A DNA stretch of 64,000 nt, taken from Chitinophaga pinensis. Lineage in GTDB: Bacteria > Bacteroidota > Bacteroidia > UBA7662. The translations under genes were made by a program, and so were the position numbers. Where the stretch lies: the NCBI GenBank assembly GCA_945874665.1, contig CAMCHJ010000001.1:310001-374000 (forward strand). The letters are read 5' to 3'. A model generated the notes under the pieces. That model was given only the letters and a program-made list of their open reading frames with translations, was not told the DNA's origin and searched no databases. Numbering within the stretch: position 1 is the first letter of the stretch; every line of letters starts with the position of its first letter. Of the stretch, positions 34,098-43,037 are shown in pieces.

Positions 34098-36649
34098 TTT
34101 TAAAGCGCTGGGCCCTGCTCCTCATATTGTTGGTGGCTGCAACCGGGGAGTTGCGCGCCCAGGAGTTGTTTTATAAAAAGAACTTGGCCAACATCAAGGT
34201 TGATCAGCTTACCGACGAGCAGGTGCTGCGTTTTAGACAGCAGATTGAGTCGAGTAACATGAGCGAAAAGGACCTGGTTAAGTATTTTTCGGGCAAAGGA
34301 CTGTCGGCCAAGGAAATTAACAAGCTTAAAGCGCGTATTGGCGGGTTAAAACCAGGCAGTTCTTCGAAGGAGGGCAGTCAGATTTACGATTCAGATTTGG
34401 CCAGAGAGTACTATAATTTGCTCGATTCATTGAATATGCTGGAGGAAGATGGGCTTGACGGCAAGTTTGCCCGGCGCAAGGCTTTTCCCGACAGTGCGAT
34501 TTTTGGCTCTGAACTTTTTGCAACTGCCAAGCTGGGATTTACGCCCGATTTACAATTGGCAGCGCCTGCAAAGTACATCCTTGGTCCCGGCGACGAGTTA
34601 AATGTGGTGATCTATGGCGCTCATGAAGGCACTTTCGATCTGGTTGTTAATCCTGAAGGCCGCATCAACATTCCTTTTGGCGGCATGGTATCAGTAACGG
34701 GCTTAACCGTTGATCAAGCCATCCAAAAGCTCAGTCAAACCTTGAGAAAAAGTGGCATTTCATCGTTGGCCACCGGCGATTCAAAACTCAACATTTCTGT
34801 TACCGACTTTAGAAGCATCCCCGTAACGATTATTGGGGCGAAAGTGCCAGGTACGTACCTCATGCCGGCGGTTGCCAATGTGTTCCATGCTTTGTACGCA
34901 GCTGGCGGTCCTGCCACCCACGGCACTTACCGCGAAATTGAGGTGATTCGCAAGGGCAAGGTGATCAAGACCATCGACTTGTATAAATTCCTGACCAAAG
35001 GCGATGATGCCGACTTTATCAATGTGCGCGAAAACGATGTGATCAACATTCCAGTTTACGGCAACCGCATCCTGTTAAAGGGAGAGGTAAAGCGACCAGG
35101 TTTATTTGAACTGGTGGCCGGCGAAACTTTGGAGCATTTGATGCGGTATTCAGGGGGCTTTAGCGAGTTGGCCTTTAAAGAGGGGGTGCAACTGGTTGAA
35201 ATCATTGATAATGAAAAAAGGGCCAAAAGTGTAGCTGCAACAGCGTTTGCCAGCTATGTGCCCAGTGCTGGGGCCATCGTAGAAGTAAGCGGCGTGGTGA
35301 ATACCGTGCGCTCGCAGGTGATTGCCTCGGGGGCTTTTATGCGCCCAGGCAGCTATGGCTGGCAAAAAGACATGCGCCTTTCGAACTTGTTTGAGCAAAC
35401 CAAGGGGGTAGAAACCAATGCCTTGATGAGTCGCGGTTTGGTGTACCGCAAGGCTGGTAAAGAAGAAGCGGTGTACATGCGTTTTAGTGTTCAAGCCGTT
35501 TTAGAGGGCAAAAGCGACCTCACCCTCGAGGATGGTGATTCTGTGGTGGTAGCCGATCGCTTGTTGATGCAGTCTGATGTGGAAGTAACGGTGCTGGGTA
35601 AAGTGCAAATGGAAGGGGCTGTTTTGTATGCCAAAGGCATGACCGCCAAGGATGCGATTTTATTGGCAGGTGGATTGACCGATGATGCCTTAAAAACCAG
35701 AATCGAAATTGCGCGCAGATCAGTAGGTAATGCCGGCAACATGAGCTCTGTGAGCATCATCGAGTTAAATGACAGCGTCCTCAGCATTGCCGATAACGAG
35801 CAGTTGTTGCAGCCAGGCGATGTGGTTATTGTCAGAGAAGATCCTGCCTACAAAAGCCAAGTGATGGTGCAGCTCCAAGGGGAGGTAACCTACCCCGGAC
35901 CGTACAGCCTCTTGTCAAAATCTGAAAGGCTAAGCGTCTTGATCAAAAGAGCGGGGGGCGTAACCGATTATGCCGATTTGAGCGCGTGTTACATCATCAG
36001 AACGTCTACAAACCCGCTGTACAATAAAATTTTGAAAGAAAAACAACGAGAAGAAGCGCAATTTAAATTTGGATCGGGCTTTTCTGACGAAATGGAGAAG
36101 AAACAAAACGAGAAAAAACCAAACATGGCTGGTGGCGCTTCGGCTTCTTCTCAAATAGCTGCAGATGGACAGTACAATATGAATTTTGAAGAGGCTGACT
36201 CCCTCATCCGAGATACCATTTCGATTGACCTTAAAATGCTGCTCGGCTCCCGGGTAGCTGCCAAGTATGACCTTATTTTGCGGGATAAAGATGAGATTTA
36301 CATCCTGGAACGCCGCAATACGGTGGCGGTAAGGGGCGAGGTAAACTCAACGGTTATTGTAAATCACCAATCAAAGCGGTTGAAAACGTACATCAAAGAT
36401 GCCGGCGGCTTTTCGAAGAACGCCGATACCAAGCGTATTTTTGTTGTGGAGCCCAATGGGCGTTCACGCATGACTACCAGCTTTTTGGGTTTCAGAAAAT
36501 ATCCGCGCGTATCGCCAGGCGCTGAGGTGATGGTGCCGGCTAAAATTTACGATGAGCGCAAGGCTGACCCGGCACGCATGGCCGCTACTGCCTCTATCCT
36601 TTCGTCCACAACCGGCGTACTGTTCTTAATCATTACCCTCACGAGATAA
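34091..36649 (+). CDS. SLBB-domain polysaccharide export protein (Wza-like)
   Basis: An 852-residue exported protein with an N-terminal signal sequence (LLILLVAATGELRAQ). The Poly_export domain begins near residue 155 (ILGPGDELNVVIYG, then NPEGRINIPFGG) and is followed by at least five SLBB repeats, recognisable as VRGEV, LKGEVKRPG, VLGKVQMEG and LQGEVTYPGPY strands. A hydrophobic segment ends the protein (LSSTTGVLFLIITL). Wza-like proteins form the channel through which polysaccharide leaves the cell; Bacteroidota members are often this long. A strong hairpin follows the gene. Confidence 0.88.
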   Translation: MVILKRWALLLILLVAATGELRAQELFYKKNLANIKVDQLTDEQVLRFRQQIESSNMSEKDLVKYFSGKGLSAKEINKLKARIGGLKPGSSSKEGSQIYDSDLAREYYNLLDSLNMLEEDGLDGKFARRKAFPDSAIFGSELFATAKLGFTPDLQLAAPAKYILGPGDELNVVIYGAHEGTFDLVVNPEGRINIPFGGMVSVTGLTVDQAIQKLSQTLRKSGISSLATGDSKLNISVTDFRSIPVTIIGAKVPGTYLMPAVANVFHALYAAGGPATHGTYREIEVIRKGKVIKTIDLYKFLTKGDDADFINVRENDVINIPVYGNRILLKGEVKRPGLFELVAGETLEHLMRYSGGFSELAFKEGVQLVEIIDNEKRAKSVAATAFASYVPSAGAIVEVSGVVNTVRSQVIASGAFMRPGSYGWQKDMRLSNLFEQTKGVETNALMSRGLVYRKAGKEEAVYMRFSVQAVLEGKSDLTLEDGDSVVVADRLLMQSDVEVTVLGKVQMEGAVLYAKGMTAKDAILLAGGLTDDALKTRIEIARRSVGNAGNMSSVSIIELNDSVLSIADNEQLLQPGDVVIVREDPAYKSQVMVQLQGEVTYPGPYSLLSKSERLSVLIKRAGGVTDYADLSACYIIRTSTNPLYNKILKEKQREEAQFKFGSGFSDEMEKKQNEKKPNMAGGASASSQIAADGQYNMNFEEADSLIRDTISIDLKMLLGSRVAAKYDLILRDKDEIYILERRNTVAVRGEVNSTVIVNHQSKRLKTYIKDAGGFSKNADTKRIFVVEPNGRSRMTTSFLGFRKYPRVSPGAEVMVPAKIYDERKADPARMAATASILSSTTGVLFLIITLTR

Positions 36650-36666
36650 GGAGGCAGTTAAACCTA

Positions 36667-36714
36667 ACAAGCATCCGCATGCAAAGCCTAGCGCTTTGTA
36701 GGCGGATGTTGTGT
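36667..36714. terminator. long hairpin between convergent genes
   Basis: ACAAGCATCCGC pairs with GCGGATGTTGT, with an inner GCAAAGC/GCTTTG stem, followed by GTGTTTT. It lies between the + strand export gene and the - strand lipoprotein gene and can serve both. Confidence 0.65.
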
Positions 36715-36775
36715 TTTAGGGAATACTGCTGCGGGACCTTTCAGGCAGGTTGTGTGTAACAGGCGTTGGCCGCTA

Positions 36776-37474
36776 TTAAGGCACGATATTGAAACGAATC
36801 AACCGCCAATCGATGCCTTGGCTAACTGAATGGCGCCTTACCTCTCCAATGCCGGGCACATACACGCGGTGTACTTCTTGCGCTTGTCGCGTTAAATCTA
36901 AATTGGTAATGGTACTGTAGGCCGTATCGTAGGTTTGTCCGTTGAGCTCAAAAGGCGCCAACAGCCTGTCTGCTTGCCAAGTTTGGGATGGCCCCATAAA
37001 TCTGTAGGCCGGCTCCAGTCTGCCGATGGTAAAGGGCCAAGTAAACAAGTGGGTTGCCCAAAGTACCCTGTTGGCATTGAGCCGTATTTCGTAGGTTACC
37101 CAATGATGGGGCGCCGTAGGCCTGAAAGAAGCCGCTAAACAATCTACTTCAGAATATACGGTCACTTCATTGCCATAAAAACTACTGCCTATTTGTAAGC
37201 GAAAGCCCTCTTTTTGGCTGATGACTTCCTTGCTGCCCGGATGCAAAATAGGCAGGGTATCAAAAGAAGCGCTCTTTACATATACACTATCCACAAAACC
37301 CGTGGCGGTTTCTTCATAAATCCAATAACTACCAGCTTTGTGATAAAAGGTTGATTTTAGTAAATTGGGTAAACTGATAAAGGGGGCCATCTCTGGAGCT
37401 GGTTCTCTGGAGCAGGTGGCGAGTGAAGCGGCCAAGCCCATCAGCAAAATAAGTTTGAGAAACTTTATCATCAA
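36776..37474 (-). CDS. lipoprotein of unknown function
   Basis: A 232-residue protein with a lipoprotein signal: a hydrophobic stretch LKLILLMGLAASLATC places the lipid-bearing cysteine at about residue 21. The rest is a soluble, strand-rich domain with no motif I recognise (HKAGSYWIYEET, HHWVTYEIRLNANRV). Similar ~230-residue lipoproteins are common in Bacteroidota and have no assigned role. It is the only minus-strand gene within the polysaccharide region and may be unrelated to it. Confidence 0.78.
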   Translation of the reverse strand: MMIKFLKLILLMGLAASLATCSREPAPEMAPFISLPNLLKSTFYHKAGSYWIYEETATGFVDSVYVKSASFDTLPILHPGSKEVISQKEGFRLQIGSSFYGNEVTVYSEVDCLAASFRPTAPHHWVTYEIRLNANRVLWATHLFTWPFTIGRLEPAYRFMGPSQTWQADRLLAPFELNGQTYDTAYSTITNLDLTRQAQEVHRVYVPGIGEVRRHSVSQGIDWRLIRFNIVP

Positions 37475-37608
37475 GCGAAGATACTGAGAAGTAATGATTT
37501 GTTGCGAATGTGTTTATACCCAGTGGTTGTTGCAGTTGCGTTTGGGTGGGTAGCGTAGTAGGGCGTAATTATTACCTCTTGGTAGCGCAAAAGCACTTTG
37601 AAATTGTA

Positions 37609-37616
37609 TAGTTTTG
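37609..37616 (+). promoter_or_regulatory. -7 promoter element of the RemB/Wzi-like gene
   Basis: TAGTTTTG fits the Bacteroidota TAnnTTTG consensus and lies ten bases before the ATG at 37626, giving a very short leader. No convincing -33 TTG is at the right distance. Confidence 0.35.
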
Positions 37617-37625
37617 TTTTTATTG

Positions 37626-39245
37626 ATGTATAACGGGAGCTATAAGTCTATTGCTTTGAAAAAGCATACCGCAAGCACATGGTTGCTGCTTTGCCTGATG
37701 GCAGGTGCCGTCGCAGCGCAGGAAACAGCGGTGCGCGTTCCGCTCGAGCAGGGACTGCTTTGGAAACAAGAGGCCTTGAGCATGGAGTCAACGCCGTGGT
37801 TGGCACATACCGCGGTTAAGCCTGCCTTGAATTATCAAATACCTACCGATACCACCAAGCACTACAACAACTGGTTTGCACGTAAACTTTTGGCGGAAGA
37901 CTTGTTGTTTAAACAGTATAATAACTGGAAAATCAGGGTAAATCCCCTTTTCGACATGCGGCCAGGCAGGGAATTCGGTGCCTCTGAAAATGCCCTGCTG
38001 TACAATTACGGTCTTGCTTTGAATGTGGAAATAGACGACAAATGGGCCATTTATACCGAAGCAAATACGGGCTGGTCGAATTTCCCAGCCTACATCGATA
38101 GTTTTATTCGGGGTTCGGGGGTGGTGCCGGGACAAGGATTGGCACGCACGGGCACCAATCCGCTGCAATATCAGAACGCGGCGACTTATATTTCTTACAA
38201 GCCAAGCGCCGTGTTTAATGTTCAAATTGGGCAAGACCGGCACTTTATTGGAGAGGGCTACCGGAGCTTGCTGCTGTCGGATGCGGCTTTTCCCATGCCT
38301 TACATCAGGTCGCAGTTGAATCTAGGGCCTATTGAGTACTCCCATTGGATCATGCAGTTGATGGATGTTCGAACGCCGCCCTTGAGTGGGAACCTGGGCT
38401 TTAGAAAAAAATATTCGGCCATGTCGTACCTCAGCTGGCAAGTGAATAAAAGGCTGAATATTGGCGCTTTTCAAGCCGTGGTATGGCAAGCCGACGATAG
38501 CATCGGGGGCAACAGGGCCTTTCCTTGGCAATATTTGAACCCTTTTATCATGTATTGGCCCATTCAATATTCAAGCGGGAGCGAGGGCAATTTGGTGATG
38601 GCGCTTACTTCTAAATTGAACCTGGGGAAATACGGCATTTTCTACGGCCAGTTTTTATTAGATGAGCTGCTTTTTTCTACTATTTTTAAAAATGAGGGCG
38701 CCTTGGCGAATAAATTTGGGGGGCAGTTAGGCTATAAGCAGTACCAGTTATTTGGACGGAAAAACTGGTTTTTGCAAGCCGAGGTTAACCTGGTTCGGCC
38801 TCATACCTATAGTCACTGGTCGCCCCTAACCAATTACAGTCATTTTAGTCAACCGCTGGCTCACCCAGCTGGTGCTAATTTTAGAGAGTATTTGGTGGCT
38901 ACCGAAATACCCTTGTCGGATAAATTTTCGTTTACAACCAAGGTCATTTATACCCAGCTTGGGCGCGATACCGGAGGCCTTGCCTTGGGTCAAGATATCT
39001 TCAAGAATTTTCAAACTGCTCCAGGGGGCTTGCAGGCGAAGGGCATTTTTATTGGCAATGGACTCCCTGCCAGTTCGTGGCACGTTGAAAATGCGGTGAG
39101 TTTTTTGCTCAACCCAAAGACGAATTTTCGGGCCGAAATCCGCTGGATTTACCGAAAAGAGGACATGACCGTTAGTCAGCGCACCACCAATTGGATCATG
39201 CTCGGTATCCGGTCGCAGCTATCAAACCGCTATTACGACTTTTAA
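37626..39245 (+). CDS. RemB/Wzi-like outer-membrane beta-barrel protein
   Basis: From ATG 37626 it gives 539 residues (a TTG at 37614 is also open). After a signal peptide (STWLLLCLMAGAVAAQ) come many aromatic-ended strands. GQDRHFIGEGYRSLLLSDAAFPMPYIR is strikingly like the Wzi/RemB family, in which RemB is an outer-membrane protein tied to gliding motility in Flavobacterium. Because it sits beside polysaccharide genes, capsule binding is as likely as motility. It is a second, divergent relative of the barrel at 30.5 kb. Confidence 0.75.
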   Translation: MYNGSYKSIALKKHTASTWLLLCLMAGAVAAQETAVRVPLEQGLLWKQEALSMESTPWLAHTAVKPALNYQIPTDTTKHYNNWFARKLLAEDLLFKQYNNWKIRVNPLFDMRPGREFGASENALLYNYGLALNVEIDDKWAIYTEANTGWSNFPAYIDSFIRGSGVVPGQGLARTGTNPLQYQNAATYISYKPSAVFNVQIGQDRHFIGEGYRSLLLSDAAFPMPYIRSQLNLGPIEYSHWIMQLMDVRTPPLSGNLGFRKKYSAMSYLSWQVNKRLNIGAFQAVVWQADDSIGGNRAFPWQYLNPFIMYWPIQYSSGSEGNLVMALTSKLNLGKYGIFYGQFLLDELLFSTIFKNEGALANKFGGQLGYKQYQLFGRKNWFLQAEVNLVRPHTYSHWSPLTNYSHFSQPLAHPAGANFREYLVATEIPLSDKFSFTTKVIYTQLGRDTGGLALGQDIFKNFQTAPGGLQAKGIFIGNGLPASSWHVENAVSFLLNPKTNFRAEIRWIYRKEDMTVSQRTTNWIMLGIRSQLSNRYYDF

Positions 39246-39255
39246 TTCCCTCCCA

Positions 39256-39400
39256 CTCCGGTCGCTGAGCCCCCTCCTAGTCGCTGAGCGCTGCGCAGCA
39301 GCAGTCGAAGCGCGGTTTCGACAAGCTCAACCACCGGTTTTTCGAACCCACCCCGGTCGCTGAGCGCTGCGCAGCAGCAGTCGAAGCGCCCTGTCCCTCT
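39256..39400. repeat. GGTCGCTGAGC...CAGTCGAAGCG repeat cluster
   Basis: Two nearly identical copies of GCTGAGCGCTGCGCAGCAGC plus AGTCGAAGCG, with the related TTCGACAAGCTCAACC between them, occupy the first half of a 302-base gap after the barrel gene. The inner GCTGCGCAGC can form a hairpin. The second half (39,401-39,547) is AT-rich, holds no open frame, and probably carries the promoter of the dehydratase gene. Confidence 0.75.
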
Positions 39401-39547
39401 AAGTGAAGTTATTGTTACCGCCAAAAAAATACCACACACAGGGGTTATACTATCAAAAATTTAAACCATTTTTGTACTAAAGTCTAATTTTTTTGACTTG
39501 AAATCGCAAAAGCTTTAAAGTCCCACTTGCCCATTACCCCTGATTCT

Positions 39548-41506
39548 ATGATTTCACGTTTCATTCGCCTCTACGCCAATCGCTTTGTTTCGCGCTGGTT
39601 GGTATTGCTTATTGATTTGGCAATCGTGATGTTTGCTTTTCAGATTGCGGTGGTTTTGCGCTACAATTTTGAATTGGCTAAGGTTGATTTGCAATTGATG
39701 TTCGATCAATCGCTCATGACCTTGGCGTTTTACCTCGTTTCTTTTTTGATTTTTAGATCTTTCTACGGTGTAGTACGCCACACGGGGGTAGAGGATGCGA
39801 TTAAATTGGTGAAAGCCGCAGGTTCCGCAACCTTCCTCTTAAGCATCATCAACCTGGTTTTTTATAAGTATTTTCAGCTAGAGCGGCACCTGCTGTTGGT
39901 GCCTATTGCCGTGCTGTTCATACACTTTGTACTGAGTACTTTTTTATTGATCAGCAGTCGTTTTGTGTTCAAGTCTATCTACCAAACCTTGTTTGAGAAA
40001 GGCCGCGTGAAGCAAAACATCCTCATTTATGGCGCCGGAACTTCAGGCATGTTGGTAAAAAACACCTTCGCGCAAGATAAAAATACCCAGTACAACGTCA
40101 TCGGATTTATCGACGATAATCCCTCTAAACAGGGCAAAGTAATTCAGGGCGTACGGGTGTATGGCCCGGGTGTTTTGTCGGATGATTTTATCGAAAAACG
40201 AGAGGTGGATGAAGTGATTTTGGGCATCCACAATATTTCTACGGTGCGCAAGCGCGAAATCATTGACCTTTGTTTGCTGCACAACATCAGAGTGAAATCG
40301 GTTCCAGCGATCGAAAAATGGATCAATGGCGAACTTACCTCCCTGCAAATTAAACCGGTGAAAATCGAAGATTTGTTGCAGCGAGAGGTGATTCAGCTCG
40401 ACAAAGAAAACGTACGCAACGAAGTATTCGAAAAAGTAGTGCTGGTAACGGGGGCTGCCGGTTCGATCGGTTCTGAAATTGCCCGCCAGTTGTTGCATTA
40501 TCGTCCCGCCCAGCTCATTTTGCTAGATCAAGGCGAAACAGCCATGTACGAGCTCGAGCAAGAGCTGCAAAAAGTGCAAGCCTCCCTCTTGAGTTCGGTT
40601 CGTTTGGTGATTGCCGACATCCGCAACGAGCGCCGAATGCGCCAGATTTTTAAGAAATTCCGCCCCAACTACGTTTTCCACGCGGCCGCCTACAAGCACG
40701 TGCCTTTGATGGAAGAGAATGCGTATGAGGCAGTGATGGTGAACGTTTTTGGCACCCAAAACCTCGCTGATTTGTCGATGGAGTTTGGCGTGCAAAAATT
40801 TGTGATGGTGAGCACCGATAAGGCGGTAAATCCTACCAATGTAATGGGGGCTACCAAGCGCATGGCTGAAATCTACACGCAAAGTTTAAACGACAGCATG
40901 GCGAATACCACGCGTTTTGTTACCACGCGTTTTGGCAATGTATTGGGCTCTAATGGCTCCGTGATTCCGCTGTTTAAAAAGCAAATCGAGGCGGGCGGCC
41001 CCATTACGGTTACCCATCCCGATATCAACCGCTACTTCATGACCATCCCCGAAGCTTGCCAATTGGTGCTCGAGGCTGGGGTGATGGGAGAAGGCGGCGA
41101 GATTTTTATCTTCGACATGGGCGAGTCGGTGCGCATTCTGGATGTGGCAAAAAAAATGGTGAAGTTGTCGGGCTTGCAGCTGGGCAAAGACATACAAATC
41201 AGCTTTACGGGCCTTCGTCCAGGCGAAAAACTCTACGAAGAGCTTTTGGCCAATTCCGAAAACACCCAGCCTACGCACCACGAAAAAATCATGATTGCCA
41301 AGGTGCGGGCCTACGATTACGATCAGGTGTCGCAGCAATTGGTAAACCTCAAGCAGCTGCTGAACTTAGGCGATGATACGCGCATTGTAACTAAAATCAA
41401 AGAATTGGTGCCTGAATTTGTGAGTAATAACTCGCGTTTTGAGGAGCTCGACAAGGTGCGGTTTAATCCCGATACAGAGCTCGGTCCCAAAGAACCGCTT
41501 ACCTAA
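39548..41506 (+). CDS. nucleotide-sugar 4,6-dehydratase, PglF/WbpM/CapD-like
   Basis: From ATG 39548 it gives 652 residues (TTG 39527 is less likely). Four membrane helices span residues 1-120; a first Rossmann domain (NILIYGAGTSGMLVKN) begins near 155, and the catalytic SDR domain with LVTGAAGSIGSEIARQL begins near 295. HAAAYKHVPLMEENAYEA and STDKAVNPTNVMGATKR carry the Met-for-Tyr change normal in this family. It makes UDP-4-keto-6-deoxy-GlcNAc, the first step to bacillosamine or QuiNAc-type sugars, and so supplies the aminotransferase at 20.7 kb or 32.2 kb. Confidence 0.92.
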   Translation: MISRFIRLYANRFVSRWLVLLIDLAIVMFAFQIAVVLRYNFELAKVDLQLMFDQSLMTLAFYLVSFLIFRSFYGVVRHTGVEDAIKLVKAAGSATFLLSIINLVFYKYFQLERHLLLVPIAVLFIHFVLSTFLLISSRFVFKSIYQTLFEKGRVKQNILIYGAGTSGMLVKNTFAQDKNTQYNVIGFIDDNPSKQGKVIQGVRVYGPGVLSDDFIEKREVDEVILGIHNISTVRKREIIDLCLLHNIRVKSVPAIEKWINGELTSLQIKPVKIEDLLQREVIQLDKENVRNEVFEKVVLVTGAAGSIGSEIARQLLHYRPAQLILLDQGETAMYELEQELQKVQASLLSSVRLVIADIRNERRMRQIFKKFRPNYVFHAAAYKHVPLMEENAYEAVMVNVFGTQNLADLSMEFGVQKFVMVSTDKAVNPTNVMGATKRMAEIYTQSLNDSMANTTRFVTTRFGNVLGSNGSVIPLFKKQIEAGGPITVTHPDINRYFMTIPEACQLVLEAGVMGEGGEIFIFDMGESVRILDVAKKMVKLSGLQLGKDIQISFTGLRPGEKLYEELLANSENTQPTHHEKIMIAKVRAYDYDQVSQQLVNLKQLLNLGDDTRIVTKIKELVPEFVSNNSRFEELDKVRFNPDTELGPKEPLT

Positions 41507-41532
41507 ACCGCCGCTTTGGCGCAGTACTTCTA

Positions 41533-41555
41533 AAAAGCCCGCTGGGCTTTTTTTT
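41533..41555 (+). terminator. intrinsic terminator after the 4,6-dehydratase gene
   Basis: AAAAGCCC-GC-TGGGCTTTT forms a compact stem with a run of T on the + strand, 27 bases after the stop codon. Confidence 0.8.
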
Positions 41556-41624
41556 CGGCCAAGGGCCTCCCAGTCGCTCAAGTTGAGTTTGTGCGCCAAC
41601 CGGTGATTATTCCCGTGAAAATCT

Positions 41625-41632
41625 TACTTTTG
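41625..41632 (+). promoter_or_regulatory. -7 promoter element of the WecA-type gene
   Basis: TACTTTTG matches TAnnTTTG between the terminator and the next start codon; a -33 element is not clear. Confidence 0.4.
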
Positions 41633-41650
41633 TAAGTTAAATTTCCCGCC

Positions 41651-42754
41651 TTGCAGCCATACACCCTTCAGTTCGAAATGCTCTTTAGTTTTGTAATGGC
41701 CTTTTTCATTACCTATTACAGCGTGCCGAGCATCATTACTTTGGCCAAGCACAAGCGGTTATACGACGAACCCAACCACCGCAAAGAGCACATCACCCGC
41801 ATCCCTACCCTCGGGGGCTTAGCCCTGTTTGCAGGGTTTTTCTTTTCCTTCGTTTTTTGGTCTGCCGGTCTGGCCATCTCCGGCTTCAACGCCATTGTGG
41901 CGGCCTTGCTCATTTTGTTTGTGGTGGGCATCAAAGACGATCTGTACCCCATGCCAGCCTGGAAAAAGCTGGCAGCACAAATTTTAGCCACCCTCATTGT
42001 GGTGATCCGTGGCGACATTCGCATTACCAACCTTTACGGATTGCTGCAAATACACGACCTGCCCTATTGGGTTACGGTGGTGATCAGCACCATCGCCATC
42101 CTCACCATCATGAATGGTTTTAATTTGATAGATGGTATCAATGGCTTGGCCGCTGGTATTGCGGTGATTGTGCTTGGCACGTATGCCTATTGGTTTTACC
42201 AGATGAACGATGTGGTGTTTGTGTTTTTGTGCCTCACCCTCATCGGGTCGTTGTTGGCGTTTTTGCGGTATAATTTTTCGACCGCCAGCATTTTCATGGG
42301 CGATTCGGGCTCGCTGGTGCTGGGCTACATGATCAGCATCATCACCATCCGCTTTATTCAAGAGAGCCGCATCCACGAGCCGAACATCTTTTTTTCGATC
42401 GCTGCGGCGGTGTATGCCTTTAACCTGCTGATCATTCCTTTGTTCGATACGCTCCGGGTGTTTACGGTGCGCATGCTCAAAGGGCGGTCGCCTTTTACCG
42501 CCGACCGCAATCACATTCACCATACGCTCATCGACATAGGGCTGAACCACAAACAGGCTGCTTTGGTATTGTATGTGGTGAACATTGGGTTCATAGTCCT
42601 GGCCACTTTGCTCGATCACCTGCTGCCGCGTCAGTTTCTGCTCTTAACGTTGGTGGTGGCCTTGGTGCTGAGCCAAATTCCGTTTTTTATCAAGATGTGG
42701 CTCAAGAGGCACAACCGCTACAACAAGGATCTATCATCACCCGGTGCCGTTTGA
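41651..42754 (+). CDS. WecA/TagO-type undecaprenyl-phosphate sugar-phosphate transferase
   Basis: A 367-residue polytopic protein with about ten or eleven membrane helices. RKEHITRIPTLGGLALF, GIKDDLYPMPAW (the Mg-binding aspartates), NGFNLIDGINGLAAG, FMGDSGSLVLGY and the cytoplasmic DRNHIHHTL loop are all diagnostic of the MraY/WecA superfamily, and HIHH rather than the MraY pattern puts it in the WecA/TagO branch. It would transfer GlcNAc-1-phosphate or a similar sugar to undecaprenyl phosphate. The start is TTG 41651 or ATG 41678. A terminator and -7 element in front indicate its own transcription unit. Confidence 0.9.
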   Translation: MQPYTLQFEMLFSFVMAFFITYYSVPSIITLAKHKRLYDEPNHRKEHITRIPTLGGLALFAGFFFSFVFWSAGLAISGFNAIVAALLILFVVGIKDDLYPMPAWKKLAAQILATLIVVIRGDIRITNLYGLLQIHDLPYWVTVVISTIAILTIMNGFNLIDGINGLAAGIAVIVLGTYAYWFYQMNDVVFVFLCLTLIGSLLAFLRYNFSTASIFMGDSGSLVLGYMISIITIRFIQESRIHEPNIFFSIAAAVYAFNLLIIPLFDTLRVFTVRMLKGRSPFTADRNHIHHTLIDIGLNHKQAALVLYVVNIGFIVLATLLDHLLPRQFLLLTLVVALVLSQIPFFIKMWLKRHNRYNKDLSSPGAV

Positions 42755-42765
42755 TGGCACTAGCC

Positions 42766-43022
42766 CCGGTCACTGAGCTTGTCGAAGTGCCGACCGCTTC
42801 GACTGCTGCTGCGCAGCGCTCAGCGACCGGCTGGTGAGCCTGTCGAAGTGCTGCGCTGGTCCGGTCACTGAGCCTGTCGAAGTGCTGCGCTGGTATCGGT
42901 CACTGAGCCTGTCGAAGTGCCGCGCTGGTCCCGGTCACTGAGCCTGTCGAAGTGCCCGGTCACTGAGCCTGTCGAAGTGCCGCGCAGCGCTCAGCGACCG
43001 GCCGTTGCGCCTGTCGAAGTGC
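42766..43022. repeat. array of GGTCACTGAGCCTGTCGAAGTGC units
   Basis: Six or seven copies of CTGAGCCTGTCGAAGTGC, spaced by about 25-60 bases, fill the gap between two convergent genes. Two copies are joined to the longer GCGCAGCGCTCAGCGACCGG form seen at 39.3 kb. Inner segments between copies are also similar to each other (GCGCTGGT). The gap holds no open reading frame of interest. Confidence 0.85.
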
Positions 43023-43037
43023 AGCATCCCTAGCAGC

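Noticed and set aside
42766-43022. CRISPR array
   Set aside because: Copies are 18-25 bases and regularly placed at first sight, but spacing varies, the spacers resemble each other, copies occur in both orientations, and there are no cas genes.
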